From assembly GCA_947579605.1 (NCBI GenBank), contig OX388318.1, forward strand, positions 12,834,001 through 12,898,000: a DNA stretch of 64,000 nucleotides, in the 5' to 3' direction. Position 1 is the first letter of the stretch. Each line of letters begins with the position of its first letter. Shown in pieces: positions 21,101 through 31,784 of this stretch. The DNA is from Athripsodes cinereus (lineage: Eukaryota; Arthropoda; Insecta; Trichoptera; Leptoceridae). The notes beneath the pieces were generated by a model, which worked only from the letters and a program-made list of their open reading frames with translations, made no database searches and had not been told where the DNA came from. Position numbers and translations under genes: made by a program.

Positions 21101-21926
21101 TCTTAATTTCGTTATGGAATTCTACTACCTAAACAGTGAATAAAATATTATATGATTTGCAATGATACATAAATCAATTCTAAGATTTTATGAAAATTAA
21201 GAACTTTCAAGGGTGTATTTTCGTACTTATTATAACATATTATTAGGTACCTATTGATGATGATGATGATAACGGATGATTTTTTTGGCGCCGTTAATAA
21301 GGTATCCATCTCAAGGGCGCACAATGTAGGTACTGTTGAAAGAGCGATGTCTTCGGTTTGCTCCTGAATATTGTTATAGTTAATCAAATATAATTTAATA
21401 AAAAATAATTCACGTACCCCTACGATAATATTGTGCATGCCATATTGTAAGTTTTAGAGATGATTATTTTTCAGTATAGGTACAGTAAAATATTGAACTT
21501 TGTTTTACTTTTCAATTGTTTCTGGAGATTTATATCAAACGACACGATTATATTACTTTCTGTGAAAGTAATTTAAATTAATCAAGAAATTAAATGTTAT
21601 TATTTAGTTTTACAAGTAGGTACTTTATTCGAGTGATTCGAGAGTTTGAAAAAAAGAATTAGGTACATGTCTGAACTCGAGTCATTCTTAGAAAGTACCT
21701 ACGTTTTAAATTTTGTTTAATTTAGAGTTTTACAAAATAAATACCAAAAAAATACAGTAATCTAAATTGTTCAAAGGTTTGAGACAAACAAAAATGTATT
21801 AAAAAAATAAAAATATTTCGTTGATATTTCTATGGAAGAGTTTAACGTCTGCACGAGGAAAGAAAATAAGATGAATTACTACTACCTAGACTAAAGTTTG
21901 CTAAATTCTCAAAATAAATTATTTTC
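21101..21926. other. unassigned AT-rich DNA left of the LTR element
   Basis: No element or gene recognised; a GATGATGATGATGAT run lies near 21255. Confidence 0.3.
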
Positions 21927-21930
21927 ATTT

Positions 21931-22235
21931 TGTAGTGTTTGGACTTTGATACACAGTACAGGTTAAGTGAACCTTGAACCTTGTTTTCAAGTAAACAGTA
22001 GTTATGATGAGTGAGTAGCAATACTATGTAGTCTATATAGGTTAGCTCACTACAGGGAACGGCGCTCATTAATTGATAGAACCTTGACTTGCACTGTTAG
22101 GCTGCGTGTTTTGACAAATTGTGTTCGACAAATTATAATAGGAATTATTTATTGAATATATTGTGTAAATATAAAAATACGTGTCGTTATTCAAAAAGAA
22201 CCTAATATTGTTATACTTGACCCAGTATACAATAC
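21931..22235 (+). repeat. 5' LTR
   Basis: 305 bp, identical by eye over its whole length to 24984-25288. Begins TGTAGTGTTTGG and ends GTATACAATAC. Confidence 0.95.
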
Positions 22236-22236
22236 G

Positions 22237-22254
22237 TGGCGCAGTCGGTAGGAT
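22237..22254 (+). promoter_or_regulatory. primer-binding site
   Basis: TGGCGCAGTCGGTAGGAT starts 1 nt after the 5' LTR. Its first 11 bases are complementary to a tRNA 3' end of the form CGACUGCG-CCA, as in insect tRNA-Ser used by 17.6/297-type elements. Confidence 0.8.
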
Positions 22255-22344
22255 AAATTGTCGTAAACATACAACAATAGTCTTTTTTTGCGCGCCGAAA
22301 GTTTTGTCGGCGGTACGCGGAAATAAAGAGTTGTAAGGCAGTCT

Positions 22345-22600
22345 ACAGGAGTAGAAAGGAGGCAGGAGTCTCCAAAGCCAGATTAGCCAGCAGTGCAGGT
22401 AGCAGCAAAGAGACAGGAGTCTCAGAAGCCAGTTGGGCAAGGTTGCAGGTAGCAGCAGGGAGACAGGAGTCTCAAGAGCCAGTTGGACAAGTTGCAGGTA
22501 GCAGCAGGGAGACAGGAAGTCTCAGGAGCCAGTTTGAGGCAAGGTGCAGGCAGCAGTGGGTAACAGGAGTCACCCAGCATCCAGGCGGAGCCAGTTGGTG
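22345..22600 (+). repeat. ~50-bp tandem repeats in the leader of the LTR element
   Basis: The phrases GCAGGTAGCAGCA ... GACAGGAGTCTCA ... GCCAGTT recur with starts near 22395, 22445, 22494 and 22546 (periods of 50, 49 and 52), with a degenerate unit before and one after. They lie between the PBS and the Gag ATG, where packaging signals usually sit. Confidence 0.8.
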
Positions 22601-22758
22601 GATCCAGGAAGCCAGGAGAGGAGAGTTCTTGCAAGTCAGCCAGGCGGAGTCCATTGCAGTTGCAAGGAAATCCAGAAGACCGGGGCGATTGGAGGAGACT
22701 CTCATCAGCTAAGTCTATTTTTTACTCTTGGTTGTTGTTGCTTGTGGTATTTTCCGAA

Positions 22759-24687
22759 ATGACTTCGAGAAGTTTAGAGCCGTTTTGTCACAAGACAATG
22801 AGTTGGCCTTCTTACAGGACAAGGTGGGAGAACGCCTTATTATTGAATGATGAAAGTTGGACTGATGTGAAGAAACGTGCTTTCTTCATAACATCGTTGT
22901 CCCAAGGCAGTTTCAAGCTACTGTCTGATCTGTGTTTTCCAGCTTCTGTGGAAAAACAGTCTTATAAAGAGTTGATTCAGATATTGAATGGTTATTTTAA
23001 AGAGGAAAAAAGTGTATTTGAATCGCGTGAAATTTTTTTCAAGGCTACTCAAGGTCATTCGGAAAATGTTAAAGATTTTGCCTTAAGATTAAGAGAATTA
23101 AGTATAAATTGTGAATTTGGTACTAGATTAGAAAGTAATATAAAAGATTTGTTTATAATCGGAATTAGAAATAAAGAGATTAAACAACAGTTATTTTTAA
23201 AATGTGATAAAGATAAAGTATCTTTGAACGAAGCAGTTGCTTTGGCTTCTAGTTATGAGCACATACTAGAGAGAAAAATAGAAAAAGAGGTAGAAAATTT
23301 TGAAGAAATTAGCCAGATTTCCAGGCGAAACAATAATAGTTTCAGTAGTACAAATACAGATTATAAGAAAAATAATCGACCGTCAAAATTTTCAAGGTTA
23401 AATTCAAATGTAAATACGAGTAGGTATAAGCATAATAAAAATGTTTCATGTTTTATTTGTAAGGGAAATCACTATAAAAGTGAATGTAAATTTAATAGAG
23501 AATTTTTTTGTAGAAAATGTAGATCTAAAGGGCATTTGAGTGAAAATTGTTATAAGATTCAAGGTATTTATAATTCGCAAGACACCGAAAACGATTTTAT
23601 AAAATTAAATGTAAGAATTGAGAATAAAAATGTTGAATGTATTTTAGATTCGGGAGCGAATATTAGCTGTATATCTATTCAAAAATTGCAAGAAATATTC
23701 AACGAAAATAATATAATAGAGAAGTGTAATAGAATTAATATATCTACGTATAGCGGGCACAGTTTGAATGTGTTAGGTATTAAACATTGTAAAATAAATC
23801 ATAATGGAATGGAAAAAAATATTAAATTTGTTGTAACAGAGAGCGGGAATAAAATAATATTGGGTACAGATTTTATGCGTAGGTATAATATAGGGTACAA
23901 AGTACATAGCACGGAAGGCAGTGAATTAAACAAAATTGTTGCATGTAAGCCCATTGAAAATATTCCGAATTTCAGTGCGAACGCATCGCTTGCGTGTAAT
24001 GTGAAACAACAAAAATTAGATTTTGTAAATAAAAATAATAGTTTTAATTCGAAATTAATTTTAGAGAGAAGTAAAAGTGATTATACATTGGAAAAAGTTG
24101 TTAAATATGTGGAAAAAAATAATTGGCCGTGCAAAAGACAGTTAAATGAATCTATTGCGAAGTTGTTTAATGTGAAGGAACATTTGACTGTGTACAAGGA
24201 TTATTTATTCTACAGAGATAGAATTGTTATTCCGGAATCAGTTAAAGGTATTGTGATAAATTATTTGTGTAAAAATTATTCAGTTATTGGGAAAATGAAA
24301 TCATTTGTTAGAAGTTATTTTTATTGGGTTAATTTTAATATAGACATTGAGAATACAGTTAAGAATTTAGTGAAAAAGCGGAATAACAATGGATGTAAAT
24401 GTTTAAATAGGTATAGATATGAGAAAAGGTATGTAAATATGGAAACTTGTAAAGATAGTTCCAGGGGTTTGAAATTTGTCTCGGGGAGGAAAAAGGAATT
24501 TAATTTGGGTACATCAGTACTTGTCAAAGATCTCAGAAGTGAAAAGATGGTTTTAGGTAAAATTGAAAAGGTATTAGGCAATACAACTTTTCTTATTAGA
24601 ATCAAAGGTACTGGTCAGCTCTGGAAAAGACATATGGATCGGATAGTTGTGGGATCTGTGCATTGGGATGACAGTCCCTCTGATTAA
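22759..24687 (+). CDS. gag-pol (deleted): Gag-protease-integrase(ends) fusion ORF of the LTR element
   Basis: 642 codons from the ATG at 22759. The frame is open 35 codons further back, but that part lies in the leader repeats and looks non-coding. Residues ~10-190 are a Gag capsid-like domain (MSWPSYRTRWENALLLNDE). Two zinc knuckles follow at about 233-265: CFICKGNHYKSEC and CRKCRSKGHLSENC. A retropepsin starts near 290 with catalytic DSG (ILDSGANISCIS) and ends around ILGTDFMRRYNIG. From ~440 comes the integrase N-terminal region (LFYRDRIVIPESVKG, MKSFVRSYFYW), then after ~25 residues the integrase tail (VLVKDLRSEKMVLGKIEKVL, KRHMDRI). RT, RNase H and the DDE core are missing in frame, and the His pair of the integrase zinc finger is absent. 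Confidence 0.88.
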   Translation: MTSRSLEPFCHKTMSWPSYRTRWENALLLNDESWTDVKKRAFFITSLSQGSFKLLSDLCFPASVEKQSYKELIQILNGYFKEEKSVFESREIFFKATQGHSENVKDFALRLRELSINCEFGTRLESNIKDLFIIGIRNKEIKQQLFLKCDKDKVSLNEAVALASSYEHILERKIEKEVENFEEISQISRRNNNSFSSTNTDYKKNNRPSKFSRLNSNVNTSRYKHNKNVSCFICKGNHYKSECKFNREFFCRKCRSKGHLSENCYKIQGIYNSQDTENDFIKLNVRIENKNVECILDSGANISCISIQKLQEIFNENNIIEKCNRINISTYSGHSLNVLGIKHCKINHNGMEKNIKFVVTESGNKIILGTDFMRRYNIGYKVHSTEGSELNKIVACKPIENIPNFSANASLACNVKQQKLDFVNKNNSFNSKLILERSKSDYTLEKVVKYVEKNNWPCKRQLNESIAKLFNVKEHLTVYKDYLFYRDRIVIPESVKGIVINYLCKNYSVIGKMKSFVRSYFYWVNFNIDIENTVKNLVKKRNNNGCKCLNRYRYEKRYVNMETCKDSSRGLKFVSGRKKEFNLGTSVLVKDLRSEKMVLGKIEKVLGNTTFLIRIKGTGQLWKRHMDRIVVGSVHWDDSPSD

Positions 24688-24973
24688 TAGTAGGAGTTTA
24701 GGTCCCCTCCCCCTGTTTGAAGGCAAAGCTCTCACCGGTTCTGAATTTTTCAGGTCAGATTGGAAGCCATTGGCGGGGACAGCTGAGACCCAGGACTTAG
24801 GCTGGTGGAAGACTTCATCTGGTGGCCCTGGACGGAAGGAAGAACATGTCTGCGTGTATTTGTAATGTTTTGTTTTATATGTATAGAGTCTTGAAATAAG
24901 TAGAGAACACTGTCAATCACATAGAATTGTATAAATATTTAAATATGTAGTATAGAAAGATTTTCAAGGTTGT
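24688..24973 (+). other. 3' untranslated part of the LTR element
   Basis: Follows the ORF stop and is less AT-rich than the ORF. It contains an overlapping 72-codon frame (24647-24865) that I do not recognise; it could be remnant coding sequence or chance. Confidence 0.4.
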
Positions 24974-24983
24974 GAGGGGAGAG
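24974..24983 (+). promoter_or_regulatory. polypurine tract
   Basis: GAGGGGAGAG lies immediately before the 3' LTR, the standard place for plus-strand priming. Confidence 0.85.
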
Positions 24984-25288
24984 TGTAGTGTTTGGACTTT
25001 GATACACAGTACAGGTTAAGTGAACCTTGAACCTTGTTTTCAAGTAAACAGTAGTTATGATGAGTGAGTAGCAATACTATGTAGTCTATATAGGTTAGCT
25101 CACTACAGGGAACGGCGCTCATTAATTGATAGAACCTTGACTTGCACTGTTAGGCTGCGTGTTTTGACAAATTGTGTTCGACAAATTATAATAGGAATTA
25201 TTTATTGAATATATTGTGTAAATATAAAAATACGTGTCGTTATTCAAAAAGAACCTAATATTGTTATACTTGACCCAGTATACAATAC
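24984..25288 (+). repeat. 3' LTR
   Basis: Identical to the 5' LTR; followed by the second TSD copy ATTT. Confidence 0.95.
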
Positions 25289-25292
25289 ATTT

Positions 25293-25702
25293 CATACTTT
25301 TGCGTAGTTTAGAACTACGATTGCTTCACTGGAAAACGGTTGTATATTTTCTATTGAAAATAAATGACAAAATAATTGGAAAAGTGAAAAAATATAACAT
25401 GGAAAATATTACACATTACTAATTTTTTCAACATTTCTTTTTCAAGGGCTATTTATATCAAGAATGCGCTTATATTTTTTTCCAAAAAACGAAGATATAA
25501 GGAGAGTTGTTACTCCCAACGCCGTTTCAATATCAAATTGACACTTTTTTAAAATAAATTGTCTCGCTTTAAGAAGAAATATAATATAAAAATGGATACT
25601 TCATGATTTTGAAATCTCAGTTAGATTATTTGCTAATCGATGACTGCAGTTAATTTTAAAAATAAAGATTATTTTGATGTTTCTTAGAAAAAGATTCTAT
25701 TC
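25293..25702. other. unassigned AT-rich DNA right of the LTR element
   Basis: No element or gene recognised. Confidence 0.3.
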
Positions 25703-25748
25703 TATCCAATACCATCACGGCATTTCCCATTAGTGAGCTAGTCAATAG
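25703..25748 (-). repeat. SINE S tail fragment
   Basis: AATACCATCACGGCATTTCC then ATTAGTGAGCTAGTC match the S 3' end in reverse. Confidence 0.5.
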
Positions 25749-25767
25749 ACATAATAATTATTTGGAT

Positions 25768-26202
25768 GGAGCATTCTGCTTTATGGTTGTGAGACGTGGA
25801 ACATCAGTAAGAGTGAAAGCGGACGGTTGGCGGCCTTTGAGATGTGGTGCTACAGACGCATGCTGAAGATCCATTGGTCGGAACACGTCGAAAACGAAGA
25901 AGTATTAACCAGGGTAGGCAAAAAAGGCAACTTCTTAAGAGAATCAACCAACAACGAGCTAACTGGATTGGCCACAACATCAGGCACCCAAGACTACTCA
26001 TCGCCATCGCAGAGGGTAAGACCGAGGGGACAAATGGCAGAGGCCGACCGAGAGATGCGTATATGGACCAACTGAAGAGGGACATGAACTGTGGCTCATA
26101 CGTAGAGTTGAAAAGACTGGCTGAGAATAGGGAGGAATAGAGAAGAAAATCCAATCTCGTTGCAGACCAATCGAATGGATTGTAACTCATTATATATATG
26201 AT
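25768..26202 (+). pseudogene. RTE-A4, 3' part of RTE-A with one frameshift
   Basis: Begins at WSILLYGCETWNISKSESGR and continues LAAFEMWCYRRMLKIHWSEH and NEEVLTRVGK. A 1-nt shift in a run of A near 25920 moves the reading to the next frame, which gives QLLKRINQQRANWIGHNIRH and GRGRPRDAYMDQLKRD. A TAG replaces the Trp codon in REEW. It ends GTAACTCATTATATATATG. It is slightly more diverged than A1 and A2, and I found no certain TSD. Confidence 0.85.
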
Positions 26203-27578
26203 ATGTGTGTATATTTATTAGATCCGCTTTGGGTATAACCCTATGTTAACGTTTTCAAAGAATGCTTAGAATAAATTATTGGAGTATGGGAGTTTTCTTA
26301 TGACTATATTTAAATTGTTTTCTTATGAAATTTATTGAAAGCCTCACTATAATTATATTAATAGCCAGCTACACAAACGTAGGTTTGAAACTTGTTTCTT
26401 ACATATGTAAATATTCATTACTTGTCTTCTTCATCAGTAATTCCATATGTTAATTAACAATAAGTTACTATTATCCTTTTCCAAGAAGTAAAAAGTAACG
26501 TGGTATCTTGTATTACAAATAGTTAACTAGAGATAAAATAGGGATGATGAAATATCTAAGTACTATGTTCATAACAGATTTTCCCACAGAAAGGTCGTTT
26601 TGTATTATATCGAGAATATAATTAATTTTATTGACTGATGGTACTCTGTGGAAGTTTTTGTTTAGTAAATAAAAATAAAACACTTTGTACTTTTACACTA
26701 ACTTTAATACATACTACGTAAAGTCACGTTGGCCTGATGGTTAGAGTGGAAGCTCTTGAAACCCAGCTCGTGATTGATAAAGGGAATCGCCTACTGTCAA
26801 CCAAAAAAAATTGAACTGAAGATGAACTAATGTGACTTATGTTGTTAGATGACAGTCAGCTTCTGTATTTTTTTCCCATAATTATCAATATTTTTTTATA
26901 AATGATTATCCTATTGTGGTCTGAAATTTAATAAAATTGAAATATTATCATTTTAAAAATATAAATCTGAGTTCGGAATGTAGACGATACTTAATACTGA
27001 GAAATATGGTTGAGTCGCGAAAGTGTTGTTGGTCAGCAGAGATCAGATTCGAACATGGGATTTCTTTATTTAAAATCTTTCATTTTGCTATCAAGTTAGC
27101 TATCATTTCGGTGTGTAGGTAGGTACTTTAAATGACAGGCATTTTTACTGAGTTTTCTACTGGTAAATATTCATGCATGGATTAAAAGTGTAAACGTCGC
27201 TTAAGTTCCAAAAAGCATTTTAGTGTATAATATGGATAAAAATCCATGTGAATAATCGTATTATTTACGGTAATATGCGTTTTAATGTACATAATAGTAT
27301 AATGCAAAGTTGAACTAGGAAATAGCCTTGTTAATGTATTAAAAATATTATGAAAATGGCTGGTTCAAGGTGAACGAGAATTGTTATTATAGTAAAGATT
27401 AAATAATCAGCAAGTTAACTCGAGCGCCAAAATATTAAAAACCTTTTTAATATTATTATTCACTCGATGGTTAATAAAGAAGGTGGGTGTATTATTAATA
27501 TTATTCATTTTCATAATTTGCTGCGATAGAGTGATATCTCAAAATCAAATTAATAAGCTACATGGCTTCAAATTCATG
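26203..27578. other. mostly unassigned; one tRNA-like scrap
   Basis: At 26727-26790, TTGGCCTGATGGTTAGAGTG resembles a pol III A box and tRNA head, but no B box in good form follows, so this is at most a decayed SINE. Nothing else recognised. Confidence 0.3.
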
Positions 27579-27760
27579 GCATGTAGATCAAATTCTTAAG
27601 GACAGCCGTGTTTTAAGTAAGAGAAATCGACGTGCGTGTATGAGAAATTGTATGACTGTGGAGGAGGCGAAACAAGTATGTAAGGACAGATCAAATTGGC
27701 GTTACGTTCTCTCTGCCTACCCCACATGGGATACGGCGTGAGGGAATAGATAGATAAATA
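27579..27760 (+). pseudogene. RTE-B3, short 3' end with open frame
   Basis: From 27579 the frame reads HVDQILKDSRVLSKRNRRAC, MRNCMTVEEAKQVCKDRSNW and RYVLSAYPTWDTA, stop, then GGGAATAGATAGATA. The last ~54 codons of RTE-B are intact in this copy, and the tail is the TAGA type as in RTE-B1. Confidence 0.85.
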
Positions 27761-27837
27761 AAAATTAATAAAATGTTAGTCTAAATTTCAAAAATATTGA
27801 CCATCTCTCAATGTTTTATTCCTGTTTTAAAGTAGGG

Positions 27838-27995
27838 TGTCGTTAATTTTGCGATCAGATATGTCACCCATTCTGAATGTCTTATTTTTTGTATTTGCAT
27901 GGTGAGAATGAGTTGTATATTTATTTCATACAGCTTTTCGCTGGCTACCTCACTTATAGGAGATGCCATGATGGTATAGTTGTATAGTGGTAGTT
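27838..27995 (+). repeat. SINE S, 3' half
   Basis: GTCACCCATTCTGAATGTCT, ATTTATTTCATACAG, GCTGGCTACCTCAC and GATGCCATGATGGTATAG, ending in GTATAGTGGTAG. Confidence 0.65.
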
Positions 27996-28357
27996 GCTGT
28001 TCATATCATTGTTTATTATTTTTAAAGATTTTCTATAAAATTTAGTATAAAAAGTTACGAAATTAAAATTAACCTACTTTTAAAATTTCGATTCCCTCCC
28101 TTTTCCCTTCAACAGATTTTCAGTTTGGTAAAGAACATTAAGAACATTTGCGATATTTAGGTATTTTAAATAACACACCCTAATAATTCCATGAATGTTA
28201 GGATCGAGAAATTTTGAAGCTATACATGCATTGGTTGGTATTTTAGATGCATAAAAAGCACACCATTGTAGTCAAGGGTTGCATTTTTTATAGACGTTTA
28301 AACATGCCCATCATGATGAGTACGTTTTCCAAAAAATTACTTAAATAAAAATATTGA

Positions 28358-28505
28358 ACCATATTTTTGAACCACTCTAGATTAATCATTCCAATTAATC
28401 ACACTCACCGATAGTATGATCAATCTAGAGTGGTTCAAAAATATGATTGACATCTACACTTCTAGTATGTAAGTAAAATTCAGTTGCCGACATCCAATTG
28501 TGTCT
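28358..28505 (+). repeat. SINE U-related fragment with 32-bp hairpin
   Basis: Arms 28358-28389 and 28416-28447 are reverse complements with two mismatches around a 26-nt loop (core GAACCACTCTAGATT). The right arm runs on as GATTGACATCTACACTTCTA and AAAATTCAGTTGCC, similar to the SINE U body after 46935. Confidence 0.6.
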
Positions 28506-28929
28506 AAAAATTCATAACATGAAAAAATTGAAATTAAATTTTTAACGTTTTTGCGTTTATTGAACGATAAAAGACTCAGGTTTATATAATTTTTGCAAAG
28601 CTAATTAACTGCTAATTAATAACAACATATTATTCAAGTTCGACTTGAAGTCAAAATAATAATATCAAGTAGTACCTATACATCTGTATCAAAGCTAATA
28701 ATGCTTTTATATTATAATCATGGCACGTGTTTTTGGTGTAAACAACGTCGTACATTTTTCGGGTGCTTTATCTTTAAAATGGAAAAGGTACACATATCGA
28801 AATCATAAATACCTTAAGTTTTGAGATGTTTTGCTCACCATGTCCAAGGAACATAAATTATTGAGTGCCCTATAAAATATAAGTAGGTATTTCTAAAACA
28901 TTATGAATTAGGTATTCACATCTTTAAAT

Positions 28930-29065
28930 CTACAATAATGAACTATATCATTCGAATGTCTTATTTTTTGACACGAAGAGGATGACTTGTATACTTATTT
29001 TATGCGGTAAATCTACGCGTTATCCTACATATGGGAAATACCGTGATGATATAGATTGAGAATCA
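28930..29065 (+). repeat. SINE S, 3' half
   Basis: CGAATGTCTTATTTTTTGAC, ACGAAGAGGATGACTTG and ATACCGTGATGATATAG are S landmarks. Confidence 0.6.
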
Positions 29066-29893
29066 TTTTTTTATGTATCATTAGGTAATATTAGGGTTTG
29101 TTGGAGAACATCTGTACATTGAATCGTATAGGTAGCTGATAATTTTCAATGATTTATAATATTTATTATAATCAATGTAGGTATAGTGAAAAATAATATT
29201 TAAAATATTTTCAAAGGTATTGCGAACTAACTGTTGTAAATCAGTGAAAGTTGTAAAAAGTTATTCTGTTGCGTTGGTTTGTCGAAAATCTACAACTCGC
29301 TACATGTACACAGATACAAAAGTAATAAAAAAGAGTTTTTTGAATCCAATTTTCATAAAACAACATCGTATATTTCCAATAAATATAAATTTCTTCCAAA
29401 TTGTCTAATAGAATATAGTGCCGCAGTGTATATGGAATATTAAAGACCTCAAACATGCACTATGTATAAAACTATAAGATGAGAATTCCCATTATTTTCT
29501 CAATTTTTCTCTGGAATGTTTTAAGTAATAAAATCTTAAATAATGGCGAAACGCTTCTTATGCGAACAGAGTTTTAAGTCATACTATTTACTAGCTTTGA
29601 ACTTGGCTTCATTGAAGGAAAAACCATCAAATATATAAAAATTCAGTAAAAAGTATTGTATTTCTATACTTACATGAGAAAAAAACAACATAAATGTTTA
29701 GGAAAAGAGAACATTTTTAAATAAATAAGTAAAGTTTTAATAATTTTGGCATTCTTAATCAAAAGCTTCACTAAGTTTCTAATATATTTTCAACAATAGA
29801 CAGTAGAAGTTAAGTAAAATAATTTTGGAACGAGTCAACGAGAACGAAAAGAGTCAAGTTTTCATAAGTTTCATTTATTCTTCTTATAGTCGC
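29066..29893. other. unassigned AT-rich DNA
   Basis: Only short, low-complexity ORFs on both strands. Confidence 0.3.
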
Positions 29894-30166
29894 TCACAAT
29901 TTGACCTCCAAATTCCGCAGCCACCGGATCGCCTTATCTGTAAGTGCGTGTAAGTCCTGAAGTTCTCCTTGGAATGCATATGTGGGACACTCTTTTATCA
30001 GATGGTCGATAGTTTGTGTCATTCTACACGTGCACGCTGGTGAATCAATCCATCCCCATTGATATAAGTTGGAAGCTCTACAGCCTACATCACATCTTAT
30101 ACGATTTATAGTACACCATATTCCCTGGGAAGTATAAATCATAAGGTGCTTTGTTTTAATTAACAT
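29894..30166 (-). pseudogene. non-LTR retrotransposon C-terminus (Jockey/I/R1-type)
   Basis: 90-codon minus-strand frame: GIWCTINRIRCDVGCRASNL, WGWIDSPACTCRMTQTIDHL, IKECPTYAFQGELQDLHALT, ending AIRWLRNLEVKL. The pattern N-R-I-R ... W ... S-P-A-C-x-C ... H-x(4)-C-P is the C-terminal zinc-knuckle region of these LINE proteins. The frame is intact from its truncation point to the stop. No RT lies upstream, so this is a short 5'-truncated insertion. Confidence 0.7.
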
Positions 30167-30836
30167 TTCTCATTTTTTATTCAATATAGTTTTTACCCGT
30201 ATCAAGTGATATTGTTTCACAGGTATATAGTTCATCTTTGAAATTTCATAGAGTAGACGTACATATTTAGGAACGGTCAGAAATATTTATGTTAGTTAGC
30301 TATATTGTTAATGCTAGATAGAAGAAATGGGATCTACTCCATGCTACCGCATACCTGAAACTCTGGTAGAGTATTCTACTGCGGAAGGAAAATATTATGC
30401 AAAACATTGTAATACACCTTGACAATCTTATCTAGGCATGTTGTGCAAGGAGCCACCAGTAGATGTTTTATAATAATAATATTAGTATGATAAAAATATT
30501 TAGAAAGATAAAAAAATACCGAGCTCTGTTAAGCGGAAAGTTGCAAACATCCTTATAACATCTCGATCGTGTACACGTATACGAAATTACGAAAAACTGT
30601 TTTACTTAGTAATCGAGCAGAAAATCTTTCTTAAATAACCTGAATAGAAAGGCTGTGTATTTTTAGCGCAGCCCGATTGTAAAACTACAATAATTTATTA
30701 TGTTCACTGACAATGATTTTTAAAGGATATTTCTATAGAGTTATATCTATCATCATTGAATCAATGAAATTTAATTTTTTAGTGTTATTTAAATTGACGT
30801 TTAAGATGAGAAAATGTCTCCCTACCAAACAACAGA
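30167..30836. other. unassigned
   Basis: No element or gene recognised. Confidence 0.3.
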
Positions 30837-31310
30837 AATACATACATACATACATCTTCTTCCCCTTGTCCTAGTTGGGTCGGGGGCCCATTGCGCCTAG
30901 GTACCTCCTCCAGAGATCCCTGTCCACCGCTGCTTCCAGGACTTCTGGCCACTCCAAACCAAGTCTTTCATCACACAAGTTTGACACCTGCCCTTGCCAG
31001 CTTCTTCTAGGGCGGCCCACCGGTCTTCTGCCCTCTCCCACAGCCTCCAAAGATCTAAGTGGTAGTCTGTCCTCTGGCATGCGGAGAACGTGACCCAGCC
31101 ATCGCAACTGCGACCTCTCTATATGCAGGAGTACCGGTTCCACATTGAGAGCCTCACGAACATACGTATTCCTTATACGGTCTCTCAATGACACACCAGC
31201 CACTCCCCTGAGGAACCGCATTTCCGCTGCCTGTAACCTTGATCTCACGCTCTCCGTGAGCATCCAAATCTGGTGTCCATATGTGAGGATAGGGCGGTAA
31301 ATCGGCGGTA
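30837..31310 (-). pseudogene. RTE-C1, C-terminal part of a GC-rich RTE-type family
   Basis: A 130-codon open frame (30871-31263) is preceded in frame by PILTYGHQIW. It contains SRLQAAEMRFLRGVAGVSLR, HIERSQLRWLGHVLRMPEDR, GRRPVGRPRRSWQGQVSNLC and WRRYLGAMGPRPN, then a stop. The 3' end carries a microsatellite tail (plus strand ACATACATACATACAT at 30840). It is clearly GC-richer than the neighbourhood and distinct from RTE-A and RTE-B. A decayed relative lies at 58525. Confidence 0.8.
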
Positions 31311-31784
31311 GTCTTAAATATGTCCATTTTCGTCCGTTGGGTCAGCTCGGATTTATGTATTAGAAATACATTAATAGTTAAATATACCTTCACTTGAATG
31401 AAGACTTAATTTTAACAGATACTTAGAACTTTACTAAAAAGTCTTCGAGGATTAGTTTTTTTTTTAATTTATTATCATAGCAAAATACTCAAAGAACAGT
31501 AATATACTTTTCATTCTTGCAGACAAACTTTCAAAAATCTTTTCCTCTCATTAATTATGATCATTTGTCCCATAAACACCTTTTTCTAATGCATGCGCAA
31601 TGTTCATGCTACAATAGAATGTCCTACTTTTTATTTTTATATGAATCTTTATGTGTTTTTTTCTTTGTTTTGTTTTTTTTTTATACCTACATATATAGCC
31701 TTACATCCTGCATATTGGTTGTTTATATTCTAAATGTGTGTTTGATATATTATTTTTACTACTATTATACTACTATTAATTAAC
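31311..31784. other. unassigned
   Basis: No element or gene recognised. Confidence 0.3.

Larger units (their letters stand above)
21931..25288 (+). mobile_element. young non-autonomous gypsy-like LTR retrotransposon
   Basis: A 3358-bp element flanked by the 4-bp TSD ATTT (21927-21930 and 25289-25292). It has two identical 305-bp LTRs (TGTAGTG...CAATAC), a tRNA-Ser-type primer-binding site, a repetitive leader, one 642-codon ORF and a polypurine tract. Gag, protease and the two ends of integrase are present, but RT, RNase H and the integrase core are absent. The 4-bp TSD and primer type fit the 17.6/297 branch of Ty3/gypsy. Identical LTRs imply a very recent insertion, so mobilisation by enzymes from complete relatives is the likely explanation. 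Confidence 0.92.

Noticed and set aside
22069..22440. 123-codon minus-strand ORF across the 5' LTR
   Set aside because: Antisense to the LTR and leader; overlaps the primer-binding site and has no recognisable domain.
22422..22762. Overlapping ORFs on both strands in the LTR-element leader
   Set aside because: They arise from the GC-richer 50-bp tandem repeats and have no protein-like composition beyond the repeat.
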